A stretch of DNA of 6,130 nt from Methanobacteriota archaeon (GCA_026394435.1 JAPKYG010000188.1:1-6130); one strand, 5' to 3'. Shown: positions 1-5,770, counted from the stretch's first letter. Numbers and translations: made by a program. Notes: a model not told the origin generated them from the letters alone.

Positions 1-1176
1 ATCATGTTTTGGGTGCTTGTCCTAGGTTTTGGTGTGCAACTCCAACGAACATTGGCAAGCCTTCATAGAGAGTATGAAGAGAAGAGATCGATTCATCTGA
101 GCCGAGGAAGTTTTTATGAAAGGTTCAGCCCAGAGTTGGTACGTTTTCTTCACGCATGTGTCGTGCATGGAATGGAGCAACTCGCAACAACAACACAATG
201 CGCTCTAAAAAAGCGACTCTCTCAGTTTAAAGATATCTTGATTCAGGATAGTACCATTATCCGTGTTCATGAGAATCTGGCGAAGAAATGGCCGGCAGCA
301 CGGACACGAAAGGTTGCTGCTGGGGTAAAACTCTCCATCCTGGTCAGTGCGGTTTTTGATGGTCCGAAACGGGTGATGATTCATGGAGAACGTATCGGTG
401 AGGTGAAGACACTTCGAATCGGCCCGTAGATCAAGGATCGCATCCTCTTAGTAGATCTGGCATTTTACAAATTTCGAGTGTTCACCCGGATCAAAGAACA
501 TGGTGGGTTCTTTGTCTCACGGGTGAAAGATAATGCTGACCCCGTAATCATCCAAACCTACATGATGTGTCGTGGACGTAGCATTGATCTTGTAGATAAA
601 CACCTCAGCGACATCATATCAAAACTGAAAAGAAAAGTGCTGGATGTTGAGGTAGAAGTCTCATTTCGCCGGCGAGCGTATAACGGGAAACAGAAGGGTG
701 ATACGGAACGGTTCCGCTTGGTCGCAGTATATAACAAAGAGGAACGGCAGTATCACTGCTATCTGACCAACATCTCTTCAGAGATTTTATCTGCGGAGGA
801 GATCGCTACGTTGTATGCTGCCCGATGGCATGTGGAATTGATTTTTAAGGAATTGAAAAGCAGGTACGGGATTGATATCCTGCCGACGAGGAACCCTGAA
901 ATCGTGGAAGCGCTCCTCTGGGTAGGGATATTAACATTGCTTGTTTCTCGGAAGGTGTACTGGCTTGTCTGTGAACATAACCTTGAACGTGCAGTCAGGT
1001 ATACGCATCTGCGATGGGCGACTATCTTCGCAGAGAAAGCACACAGACTTCTCGATAGTGTGCTGGCGTATACCGGATTGTATCTGGATATGATGGATCA
1101 TTTCAGGGTGTATGAAAGTCAGGCGTTGGATCCAAATGTGAACAGACAGCGTTTATCAGATGTGTGGAGGGCTTAA
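1..1176 (+). pseudogene. IS4-type DDE transposase, 5'-truncated by window edge, one in-frame amber codon
   Basis: Catalyses cut-and-paste movement of its own insertion sequence. One reading frame runs from base 1 to the TAA at 1174-1176, broken only by TAG at 427-429; codons before and after it read as one transposase (LRIGP, stop, IKDRILLVDL). The DDE residues are visible: D in LIQDST (247-249), D in LLVDL (454-456) and E in the signature Y-x2-R-x3-E-x6-K (YAARWHVELIFKELK; E at 835-837). Beta-strand-rich sequence lies between the second D and the E, as in IS4 enzymes. Family members of this archaeal group, as I recall them, have some tens of residues ahead of MFWVLVLGFG, so the true start lies outside the window. 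Related proteins usually have tryptophan where the TAG stands, so a TGG-to-TAG change is the simplest explanation. Reading as pyrrolysine is the alternative if the host has that system. No other frameshift is seen, so the break looks recent. Confidence 0.88.
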
Positions 1177-1185
1177 CCGATCACG
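1172..1185 (+). repeat. 14-bp direct repeat, copy 1, at the transposase stop
   Basis: CTTAACCGATCACG overlaps the transposase TAA and recurs exactly at 1310-1323. Both copies are followed by one differing base and then ATG, so 17 of 18 positions match. It may be a transposase-binding or end-like sequence of the element, or a scar of a second insertion event. Confidence 0.6.
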
Positions 1186-1221
1186 AATGAACTCTGCCTC
1201 AATACATGGATTTGATGTTGA

Positions 1222-1244
1222 TTTTTTCTTCTGTTTTTTCTTTG
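1222..1244 (+). terminator. Oligo-T termination signal downstream of the transposase
   Basis: Two T6 runs (1222-1227 and 1234-1239) plus a T3 lie about 50 bp after the transposase stop, with no strong stem ahead of them. Archaeal RNA polymerase commonly terminates at such T-rich stretches, so this is a plausible 3' end for the transposase mRNA. Confidence 0.45.
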
Positions 1245-1249
1245 CCATT

Positions 1250-1278
1250 ATGCATCCCATCCTGAGGCGGAGATGCAT
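1250..1278. repeat. 7-bp inverted repeat with 15-nt spacer in the IS tail
   Basis: ATGCATC (1250-1256) is the reverse complement of GATGCAT (1272-1278). It lies between the transposase and the presumed right end, so it could be a subterminal hairpin of the element. The hexamer ATGCAT is itself palindromic, which raises the chance that this is coincidence. Confidence 0.35.
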
Positions 1279-1309
1279 TTCATAGGATAAAAATTCTTAG
1301 GAAAACGCT

Positions 1310-1323
1310 CTTAACCGATCACG
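1310..1323 (+). repeat. 14-bp direct repeat, copy 2, candidate right end of the IS
   Basis: An exact second copy of CTTAACCGATCACG lies 138 bp downstream of the first. Its place just before the kinase promoter region makes it a candidate for the element's right terminus. This cannot be proven without the left end. Confidence 0.5.
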
Positions 1324-1335
1324 CATGGATTGTTC

Positions 1336-1342
1336 TTATAAA
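1336..1342 (+). promoter_or_regulatory. Candidate upstream TATA box
   Basis: TTATAAA sits just past the presumed IS end, in a region with no reading frame. A start about 25 nt downstream would fall near 1365, inside a small inverted repeat TCGTTC (1352-1357) / GAACGA (1366-1371). This is a weaker promoter candidate than the one at 1395, because the kinase leader would be long. Confidence 0.3.
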
Positions 1343-1394
1343 GGTTAGAAATCGTTCGTGTTTTAGAACGAATACACTTCATTTCTTGCATAGA

Positions 1395-1403
1395 TATTAT
1401 ATA
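1395..1403 (+). promoter_or_regulatory. Candidate TATA box for the kinase operon
   Basis: TATTATATA is flanked by A/T-rich sequence and resembles the archaeal TATA element. Transcription would be expected to begin about 25 nt downstream, near 1425-1430, exactly where a cluster of inverted half-sites starts. It precedes the 22-codon ORF and the kinase gene with no other gene between. Confidence 0.5.
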
Positions 1404-1426
1404 CTTAAAAAATTATTCACCTGTGG

Positions 1427-1455
1427 CAATTACGTTAGTAATTGTTAACAATTAC
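1427..1455. promoter_or_regulatory. Perfect 18-bp palindrome plus an extra half-site, likely operator
   Basis: GTAATTGTTAACAATTAC (1438-1455) is a perfect palindrome. Its half-site CAATTAC also occurs at 1427-1433, where it pairs with GTAATTG (1438-1444) around a GTTA loop. CAATTACGT therefore appears twice in direct orientation (1427-1435 and 1449-1457) with one inverted copy between. The cluster lies 24-60 bp downstream of the TATA-like box, at the expected transcription start, which is a typical place for a dimeric helix-turn-helix repressor to bind. The mRNA could also form mutually exclusive hairpins here. The cognate regulator is not identifiable in the window. Confidence 0.55.
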
Positions 1456-1484
1456 GTATTTGTCCTATATGGATGGGATACTAT

Positions 1485-1553
1485 ATGAGCAATAAATTAG
1501 CGTCTTTATTTGGTGGAGAGTCAGTTGTTAAGATGTTTTGGATGGGTATTTAA
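1485..1553 (+). CDS. 22-codon leader ORF overlapping the kinase start
   Basis: ATG at 1485 opens a short frame beginning MSNKLASLFGGESVVK and closing with TAA at 1551-1553. The last A of the stop is the first A of a kinase ATG (TAATG), the arrangement used for translational coupling. GGATGGGA (1471-1478) ahead of the ATG is a weak Shine-Dalgarno-like stretch. The peptide resembles the opening residues of archaeal winged-helix or nucleotidyltransferase-associated proteins (pattern LxxLFGxxxxVK). It could therefore be the stump of a truncated regulator rather than a true leader gene. No function is assigned. Confidence 0.4.
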   Translation: MSNKLASLFGGESVVKMFWMGI

Positions 1554-3088
1554 TGCAGAATGTCACTGACCTCGAGCAGATAGAACGAACCGTTCAGAAT
1601 GCTCGTGAATACGCTGAAAGCATCGTAGATACAATCCGAGAGCCTTTAATGGTGCTTGATGCCGACCTAAAAGTGATCTCAGCCAATCGTGCTTTCTACC
1701 AGGTCTTCAAAATGAAGCCCGAGGAGACTGTGGGAAAATTGATCTATGACATAGGTAATCAGCAATGGAATAATCCAAAGCTCCGAGTGCTTTTAGAGGA
1801 GATTCTACCCATGAATACTTCTTTCGACGACTTTGAGATTGAGCATAATTTTTCTCATATTGGCGAACGAATAATGCTCCTGAATGCCCGCCGGATATAT
1901 GGAGTGGCAAACAAGACCGAAATGATCCTGCTTGCTATTGAAGATATCACAGAACGCAAGCATGCGGAGGTGCTGAGCGCTTCGGAGATCAAGTATCGTC
2001 GGCTCTTTGAGTCTTCAAAAGATGGAATACTCCTACTCGATTTTGATACAGGAAGGATCACAGATGTCAATCCGTTTTTAATCAATTTACTTGGTTATTC
2101 CAAAGTCGATTTTTTATTTAAATATTTCTGGGATATTAGCATTTTCAAAAATGTTATGGCGTCAAGAGATAATTTCTTAGAATTGCAGACTAAGGAATAT
2201 ATTCGTTTCGAAGACCTACCGCTTCAGACGAAAGATGGAAAAAAGATAGATGTTGAATTAATCAGCAATGTTTATGATGTCGATAACAGAAAGACCATTC
2301 AATGTAATATCCACGACATCACTGAGCGCAAGCAGATGGAACATAAACTTAATGAAGCGTACCAAAAAATAAAAACACGTACAAAGGAACTTGAGATGAT
2401 CAACGAGAATCTGGACAGTTTTGCATATTCTGTCTCTCATGACCTTCGTGCACCACTTCGGGCTATAAGTGGTTTCGCCCAAGTGCTAATAGATACACAC
2501 GGAGATAAAGTCAATGAGGAAATGCGACATTATCTCGATCGAATTAATGAAGGAGCTCAAAAAATGGGCCAATTAATCGATGATCTCCTAGGTTTCTCAA
2601 GAGCCACCAGGAGCGAGATAAAATACGAGAAGATTAATGGGGAAAATATCGTTAATGATCTTATAAAAGCGTATCGTGATGTTGAACAGGATAGAGACAT
2701 TGAATTTATTGTTAATCCATTAGGGGAAATTGAAGCAGATAAAGAAATGCTAAAGATTGTTTTTTCTAATCTTCTACAAAATGCAATTAAATTCACTATC
2801 GATCGGAAAAAGGCTCGAATTGAGATTAGAAGTGAGCAGAAAGAGGATCATATTCAATTTTATGTTAAAGATAACGGTATAGGTTTTGATATGAAATATA
2901 AGGATAAATTGTTCGAGGCTTTCCAGCGGCTCCAAACGGATGAAAGGTTCACGGGTACTGGAATAGGTCTTACAACCGTGGAAAGGATAGTATCCAAGCA
3001 TGGCGGAAATATATGGGCTAAAGGAGAGGTTGATAAAGGAGCGGAATTCTGTTTCACTCTGCCCTCCAAAGTCCATGTTGAAGATTGA
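1553..3088 (+). CDS. Soluble sensor histidine kinase, PAS-PAS-HisKA-HATPase
   Basis: Autophosphorylates on histidine in response to a signal sensed by its PAS domains and passes the phosphate to a receiver, presumably the next gene product. Counting 511 residues from ATG 1553: PAS1 at about 20-135, ending AIEDITERK; PAS2 at about 145-260, ending IHDITERKQ; a coiled linker at about 262-290; HisKA with H-box SVSHDLRAPL (phospho-acceptor His296); HATPase_c with N-box NLLQNAIKFT (Asn410), G1 DNGIGF (440-445), F-box LFEAFQRLQ (453-461) and G2 GTGIGL (468-473). All catalytic motifs are intact. No transmembrane segment or signal peptide is seen, so it is cytoplasmic. The H-box and F-box resemble phytochrome-like kinases that pair with Rcp1-type regulators. 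A TTG start at 1538 is possible; ATG 1553 is preferred because of its TAATG overlap with the leader ORF. The upstream in-frame stop at 1529 excludes a longer protein. Confidence 0.93.
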   Translation: MQNVTDLEQIERTVQNAREYAESIVDTIREPLMVLDADLKVISANRAFYQVFKMKPEETVGKLIYDIGNQQWNNPKLRVLLEEILPMNTSFDDFEIEHNFSHIGERIMLLNARRIYGVANKTEMILLAIEDITERKHAEVLSASEIKYRRLFESSKDGILLLDFDTGRITDVNPFLINLLGYSKVDFLFKYFWDISIFKNVMASRDNFLELQTKEYIRFEDLPLQTKDGKKIDVELISNVYDVDNRKTIQCNIHDITERKQMEHKLNEAYQKIKTRTKELEMINENLDSFAYSVSHDLRAPLRAISGFAQVLIDTHGDKVNEEMRHYLDRINEGAQKMGQLIDDLLGFSRATRSEIKYEKINGENIVNDLIKAYRDVEQDRDIEFIVNPLGEIEADKEMLKIVFSNLLQNAIKFTIDRKKARIEIRSEQKEDHIQFYVKDNGIGFDMKYKDKLFEAFQRLQTDERFTGTGIGLTTVERIVSKHGGNIWAKGEVDKGAEFCFTLPSKVHVED

Positions 3089-3126
3089 TAAATGATGTAA
3101 AATAGGTTGTAATAAGTGTGGTAATA

Positions 3127-3564
3127 ATGAACAAAAAAGAGGTAGAAATATTGCTGGTAGAAGATAATGCTAGTGATGAAGAATTAGCAACAATCGCATT
3201 AAAAAAACACAATATAACAAATAAAATACAAATAGCGAGAGATGGCGTTGAAGCCTTGGAATATCTTTTTGGCTCTGTTGATAGTGAAACGCTTAAATGT
3301 GTTGGTCCATTAGTGGTTCTTCTTGATCTCAAGTTACCCAGGATAGATGGACTTGAGGTGTTAAAAAGAATAAAGTCGCATCCAGAAGCGAAAAAAATAC
3401 CTGTTATAGTATTGACATCATCCAGCGAAGAGAAAGACATAGTAGAATCTTATCGTCTCGGTGTAAACAGCTATATTCGTAAACCTGTGGATTTTAACCA
3501 ATTTACAGAAGCGGTGAATCAGATTGGTTTGTATTGGTTGCTGCTGAACAAGCAATCGCCCTAG
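3127..3564 (+). CDS. Single-domain response regulator, Rcp1-like receiver
   Basis: Accepts phosphate from a histidine kinase; with no output domain it must act by protein contact or as a phosphate shuttle. From ATG 3127 it has 145 residues, one receiver domain. The acidic pair Glu12-Asp13 lies in LLVEDN, the phospho-acceptor Asp67 in VVLLDLKLP, the switch Thr97 in IVLTSS and the invariant Lys119 in YIRKPVDF. The C-terminal helix ending GLYWLLLN is typical of the Rcp family, so the protein is full length at the TAG (3562-3564). GTG 3118 is an in-frame alternative start, but the ATG fits the family start better; there is no clear Shine-Dalgarno. It lies 38 nt after the kinase stop on the same strand, so the two are probably co-transcribed and form a cognate pair. 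The in-frame codons after the TAG are described separately. Confidence 0.93.
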   Translation: MNKKEVEILLVEDNASDEELATIALKKHNITNKIQIARDGVEALEYLFGSVDSETLKCVGPLVVLLDLKLPRIDGLEVLKRIKSHPEAKKIPVIVLTSSSEEKDIVESYRLGVNSYIRKPVDFNQFTEAVNQIGLYWLLLNKQSP

Positions 3565-3738
3565 GCGCAAATCTATGAAAAATCGATTCTAAGAGTTGCT
3601 GAACTCTTCGACAAAGAAGTTGCTGGGGACAAAGTGCACTGCAAGATGCTGGGCGATGAAAAATGTCTGTTTAGAATCATGGAGAAAAAAGAATCGAAGG
3701 AAAAAACAAGAGAAAGAATCAGAAAGATGTTGAAATGA
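3565..3738 (+). pseudogene. Fragment resembling the C-terminus of a V4R-type sensor domain
   Basis: Fifty-seven open codons run from directly after the response regulator TAG, in the same frame, to TGA 3736-3738. They encode ILRVAELFDKEVAG, then HCKMLGDEKCLFRIME, then a basic charged tail. The spacing of two cysteines around a GD and the closing CLFRI resembles the end of 4-vinyl-reductase (V4R) and related small-molecule-binding domains of archaeal signalling proteins; this is recognition by eye only. No start codon precedes the conserved part and the domain's N-terminal half is missing, so it looks like the remnant of a deleted gene. If the TAG were read through, it would instead be a C-terminal extension of the regulator. 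Confidence 0.5.
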
Positions 3739-3933
3739 AAACAGAACATATAGAGAAGATAAAAAATGCATTCAACGATTTACCAGAACACTGGTTACTA
3801 TCATTCGTAATTAGCGACGAAGAGTATTTTAAATTTAAACGGGGTTCTACTTTCTACAGAAAAAGAACTTGACTCTGAATTCGCAGATCAATTGGAGCAA
3901 TTTGTTGACAAAACAGTAGATTTAAGCAAATAA
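3735..3933 (+). pseudogene. Small hypothetical gene split by a one-base frameshift
   Basis: ATG 3735 overlaps the preceding TGA (ATGA) and opens MKTEHIEKIKNAFNDLPEHW, continuing to YFKFKR. That frame then degrades and stops at TGA 3870-3872, after 45 codons. Skipping one G of the GGGG at 3841-3844 moves to a frame reading VLLSTEKELDSEFADQLEQF and on to VDKTVDLSK, with TAA at 3931-3933. Both halves have the acidic, helix-like character of one small soluble protein of about 65 residues. Either a base was inserted in the run, the assembly is wrong there, or the ribosome shifts. The family is not recognised. Confidence 0.5.
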
Positions 3934-3986
3934 CATACAAAGGAGATATGAAAAAAGTAAAAAAATATTGTTGATGGTGTTGTAAG

Positions 3987-4541
3987 GTGCAGGAAGAAAT
4001 TGTAACTACTAATAAAAAAATGATTGAACTTAAAAATTATGAAAGTGTTTTAATAGTTCAGGATGTGAAATCCTTACGAGTAACAGTAAACGATATTTTA
4101 AAAACTCTTCAAGATGAACGTATTATTTACATTAATTTAACTAATACATATAATTCATTAGTGTCAAATTTAAAAAAGGATGGGCTAACCATAAATAATA
4201 TTTTATTTATTGACTGTCTTACACAGTTAGCTGGAGGTAATTTCAGTAACCAGGAGAATGTTTTATTTATTAAAGAGCCAAATGATTTAACCAGTTTAGG
4301 AATAGCTATCTCTGAATTTTTTGAAAGCATACCTGGTGAGAAATGGCTTGTTTTTTATGGCTTTAATATTTTGAAAATTTACAGTAAAGAAGATATTGTT
4401 TTAAGGTTCATTCAATCTATTTTTGAAAACGCCTCAGCGAATAATGCAAAAATTGTTATTTTATCAACACAAATAAAGAATGATAGACTAATTAAAAAAA
4501 TGGCTCATTTTTTTGAAAAAGTTGTTATGGAAATTGAGTAA
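3987..4541 (+). CDS. KaiC/RecA-fold-like protein lacking Walker A, probable non-ATPase signalling protein
   Basis: The 184-residue frame follows the strand-helix rhythm of a RecA/KaiC-like core: strand ESVLIVQDVKS (19-29), strand IIYINLT (46-52), a Walker-B-like strand NILFIDCLT (71-79), strand NVLFIKEP (91-98), strand KWLVFYGF (119-126) and a late strand AKIVILST (154-161). The loop after the first strand has no GxxxxGKT/S, so ATP binding of the usual kind is unlikely. This matches a degenerate RecA-superfamily group found near archaeal signalling genes, where the sixth-strand motif is usually a DSLS-like sequence that is absent here. GTG 3987 is the longest start after an in-frame TGA (3972-3974); ATG 4020 is a credible alternative, and neither has a good Shine-Dalgarno. 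The gene is much more A+T-rich than its neighbours (29 G/C among the 120 bases 4021-4140), suggesting a separate origin. It ends 2 nt before the next gene. Confidence 0.62.
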   Translation: MQEEIVTTNKKMIELKNYESVLIVQDVKSLRVTVNDILKTLQDERIIYINLTNTYNSLVSNLKKDGLTINNILFIDCLTQLAGGNFSNQENVLFIKEPNDLTSLGIAISEFFESIPGEKWLVFYGFNILKIYSKEDIVLRFIQSIFENASANNAKIVILSTQIKNDRLIKKMAHFFEKVVMEIE

Positions 4542-4543
4542 AA

Positions 4544-5467
4544 ATGGTGCAAGAAAAGAGTGGACAAAATATTGAGCGCTTGGAATTACGCAAGAAGGGA
4601 ACAGCAGGATTACAACACAAGAAGCGAAAAGAAAAAAAAGCAAAACGTCAAGCAAAAGAAAAAGAACACATAGCGAAAAGACTCGCAAAAGAACATGAAG
4701 AGAAGTTACGATTAGAGCGATTAGAATTACGTAAGAAGGAAAAAGTAGAATTGCTACACAAGAAGCGGAAGGAAAAACAAGCGAGACAGGATGCCAAAGA
4801 GAGGGAGTGGGAGGAGGCTAGACGCGCAAAGGCAGATCTGAAATCGAAGCAGCATATACTTGCCTTAAAAGAGTTGGAATGGAGAACAAAGGAGAAAGAA
4901 GAAAAAAAACAGAAGAAACTTGAGCAGAAAAATGAGAAAAAGCGTTTAAGTGAACTTGATAGCGTTGGTACAGCAAAGGAAACGGGACTAGGAGACAAGC
5001 GTAAAAAAGCAGAGGAACAGAAACAGATGAATGACGTAGTAAGAATTGCTGCAGAGACAAAAGAACGACGAAAACTTAAGCCTTTTGAACGTAAGATGGA
5101 GAAAGAGCGGGAAAAAACAGAGAAAGAAGAACGGAAATTAAAAGCGATTGAAGAGAAGAAAACCAGGAAGAAAATGGATTTACATTTAGAAGAAGAAATC
5201 GTCAAGGAAAAACTTTCTGGTCAAGTGGAACGGGTTGACATCTTCGTCGGATTTGATAGTATTGATCAAGAGACCGCAGATCTTCTCTTAAAATGTGGAT
5301 ATACCTCAATAGAAAAGTTACGGGAAGCAAGCGTAAAGGATCTCATGAAAATTGGATTAAAGAAAAAAATCGCGCAGATGATACTTGCTGAAAGCGGAGA
5401 ATTTGTTGAATGGGAAGTGTATGACGCTGATGAATATCCTGAGAGAAAATCTGATACGCCACTCTGA
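4544..5467 (+). CDS. Charged coiled-coil protein with C-terminal helix-hairpin-helix-like domain
   Basis: A 307-residue protein of unknown function. Residues 1 to about 215 are almost entirely Lys, Glu, Arg, Ala, Gln and Leu and should form one long charged helix or coiled coil. Residues 11-41 and 58-88 are a tandem duplication. Residues about 230-292 form a compact domain: GFDSIDQETADLLLKCGYTS, then KLREASVKDLMKIGLKKKIA and a close at VEWEVYD. The pattern of a GYTSIEKLREAS helix followed by a DLMKIGLKKKIA hairpin is that of helix-hairpin-helix (SAM/RNA-polymerase-alpha-CTD-like) DNA- or protein-binding modules. No membrane segment is seen. ATG 4544 lies 2 nt after the stop of the KaiC-like gene, so the two are likely co-translated. 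The long rod with a terminal binding domain suggests a scaffold or nucleoid-associated role, but that is inference. Confidence 0.8.
   Translation: MVQEKSGQNIERLELRKKGTAGLQHKKRKEKKAKRQAKEKEHIAKRLAKEHEEKLRLERLELRKKEKVELLHKKRKEKQARQDAKEREWEEARRAKADLKSKQHILALKELEWRTKEKEEKKQKKLEQKNEKKRLSELDSVGTAKETGLGDKRKKAEEQKQMNDVVRIAAETKERRKLKPFERKMEKEREKTEKEERKLKAIEEKKTRKKMDLHLEEEIVKEKLSGQVERVDIFVGFDSIDQETADLLLKCGYTSIEKLREASVKDLMKIGLKKKIAQMILAESGEFVEWEVYDADEYPERKSDTPL
4574..4807 (+). repeat. Tandem intragenic duplication, 141-bp period, in the coiled-coil gene
   Basis: Bases 4574-4666 and 4715-4807 encode two matching segments starting ERLELRKK and sharing HKKRKEK, with 21 of 31 residues identical at an offset of 47 residues. 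The DNA is also alike but with many silent changes, so the duplication is old. A weaker third copy may begin at KELEWRTKEKEEKK (from about 4871). Confidence 0.75.
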
Positions 5468-5540
5468 ACCTATGAAGGTTTCACCCGATATAAAAAGAGG
5501 TATCATCACCCTTTAGAAGAGCGAATGAAATCGAGATTGT

Positions 5541-5552
5541 AACAAATTTGTT
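5541..5552. repeat. 12-bp perfect palindrome after the coiled-coil gene
   Basis: AACAAATTTGTT is a perfect palindrome about 75 bp after the coiled-coil stop and about 27 bp before the T-runs. It may be a weak hairpin of the 3' untranslated region or a protein-binding site. Short A/T-rich palindromes arise easily by chance. Confidence 0.35.
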
Positions 5553-5578
5553 GTACGTTAATACCATAAGAAATATTA

Positions 5579-5601
5579 TTTTTTTAGTTTTTTTTGTTTT
5601 T
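5579..5601 (+). terminator. T-rich terminator of the KaiC-like/coiled-coil operon
   Basis: Runs of T7 (5579-5585), T8 (5588-5595) and T5 (5597-5601) lie almost back to back about 110 bp past the coiled-coil stop. This is the strongest oligo-T signal in the window and fits intrinsic termination by archaeal RNA polymerase. No gene follows on this strand. Confidence 0.65.
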
Positions 5602-5654
5602 CATTATCTTTGATATTTCTGTATGGGTTTAGATAAATTCGTAAATTTCAGAGA

Positions 5655-5673
5655 TGCAAATATTTTATTTGCA
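5655..5673. repeat. 8-bp-stem inverted repeat in the convergent intergenic region
   Basis: TGCAAATA (5655-5662) and TATTTGCA (5666-5673) are perfect complements around TTT. The element lies beyond the plus-strand T-runs and about 95 bp past the signal peptidase stop. It has no T-run directly after it on either strand, so it is not an obvious terminator. A 22-codon ORF over it (5623-5691) has no support. Confidence 0.4.
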
Positions 5674-5739
5674 GAGAAACGATATTCATAAAATAATCCA
5701 TTATCATATCCATTCGTTATAGAAAATAGAAGAGCGAGT

Positions 5740-5770
5740 AAAAAACAGAGAACAGTATTCCTGACTGTTC
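5740..5770 (-). terminator. Hairpin terminator of the signal peptidase gene
   Basis: On the minus strand GAACAGT (5770-5764) and ACTGTTC (5756-5750) form a 7-bp stem with a 7-nt loop, followed after 4 nt by T6 (5745-5740). The stem overlaps the TGA stop of the signal peptidase gene. This is a bacterial-like intrinsic terminator shape, and the T-run alone could also serve archaeal termination. Confidence 0.55.

Larger units (their letters stand above)
1..1323 (+). mobile_element. Right portion of an IS4-family insertion sequence
   Basis: The transposase reading frame fills 1-1176. Non-coding sequence with T-runs, an inverted repeat and a repeated 14-mer follows it. The right boundary is a guess: the second copy of CTTAACCGATCACG ends at 1323 and the base composition changes after it. 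The left end is outside the window, so neither terminal inverted repeats nor a target-site duplication can be confirmed. Confidence 0.5.

Noticed and set aside
3054..3440. Minus-strand open frame of 128 codons over the response regulator
   Set aside because: The plus strand has an intact receiver with all catalytic residues; the minus-strand translation has no recognisable motif.
4648..5205. Long minus-strand open frame of 185 codons, rich in Ser and Phe
   Set aside because: It is the antisense of the Lys/Glu-rich coiled-coil gene: AAG, AAA and GAA codons read backwards give Leu, Phe and Ser. It shows no domain and competes with a well-supported gene.
5487..5540. TATAAAAAG followed by GAGG and a tiny ORF after the coiled-coil gene
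   Set aside because: The only reading frame after it has five codons (ATG 5525), and strong T-runs follow. It is more likely chance in A/T-rich DNA than a promoter.
5623..5691. 22-codon ORF in the convergent intergenic region
   Set aside because: It has no Shine-Dalgarno, lies beyond a strong terminator and overlaps a palindrome. Such a length is expected by chance.
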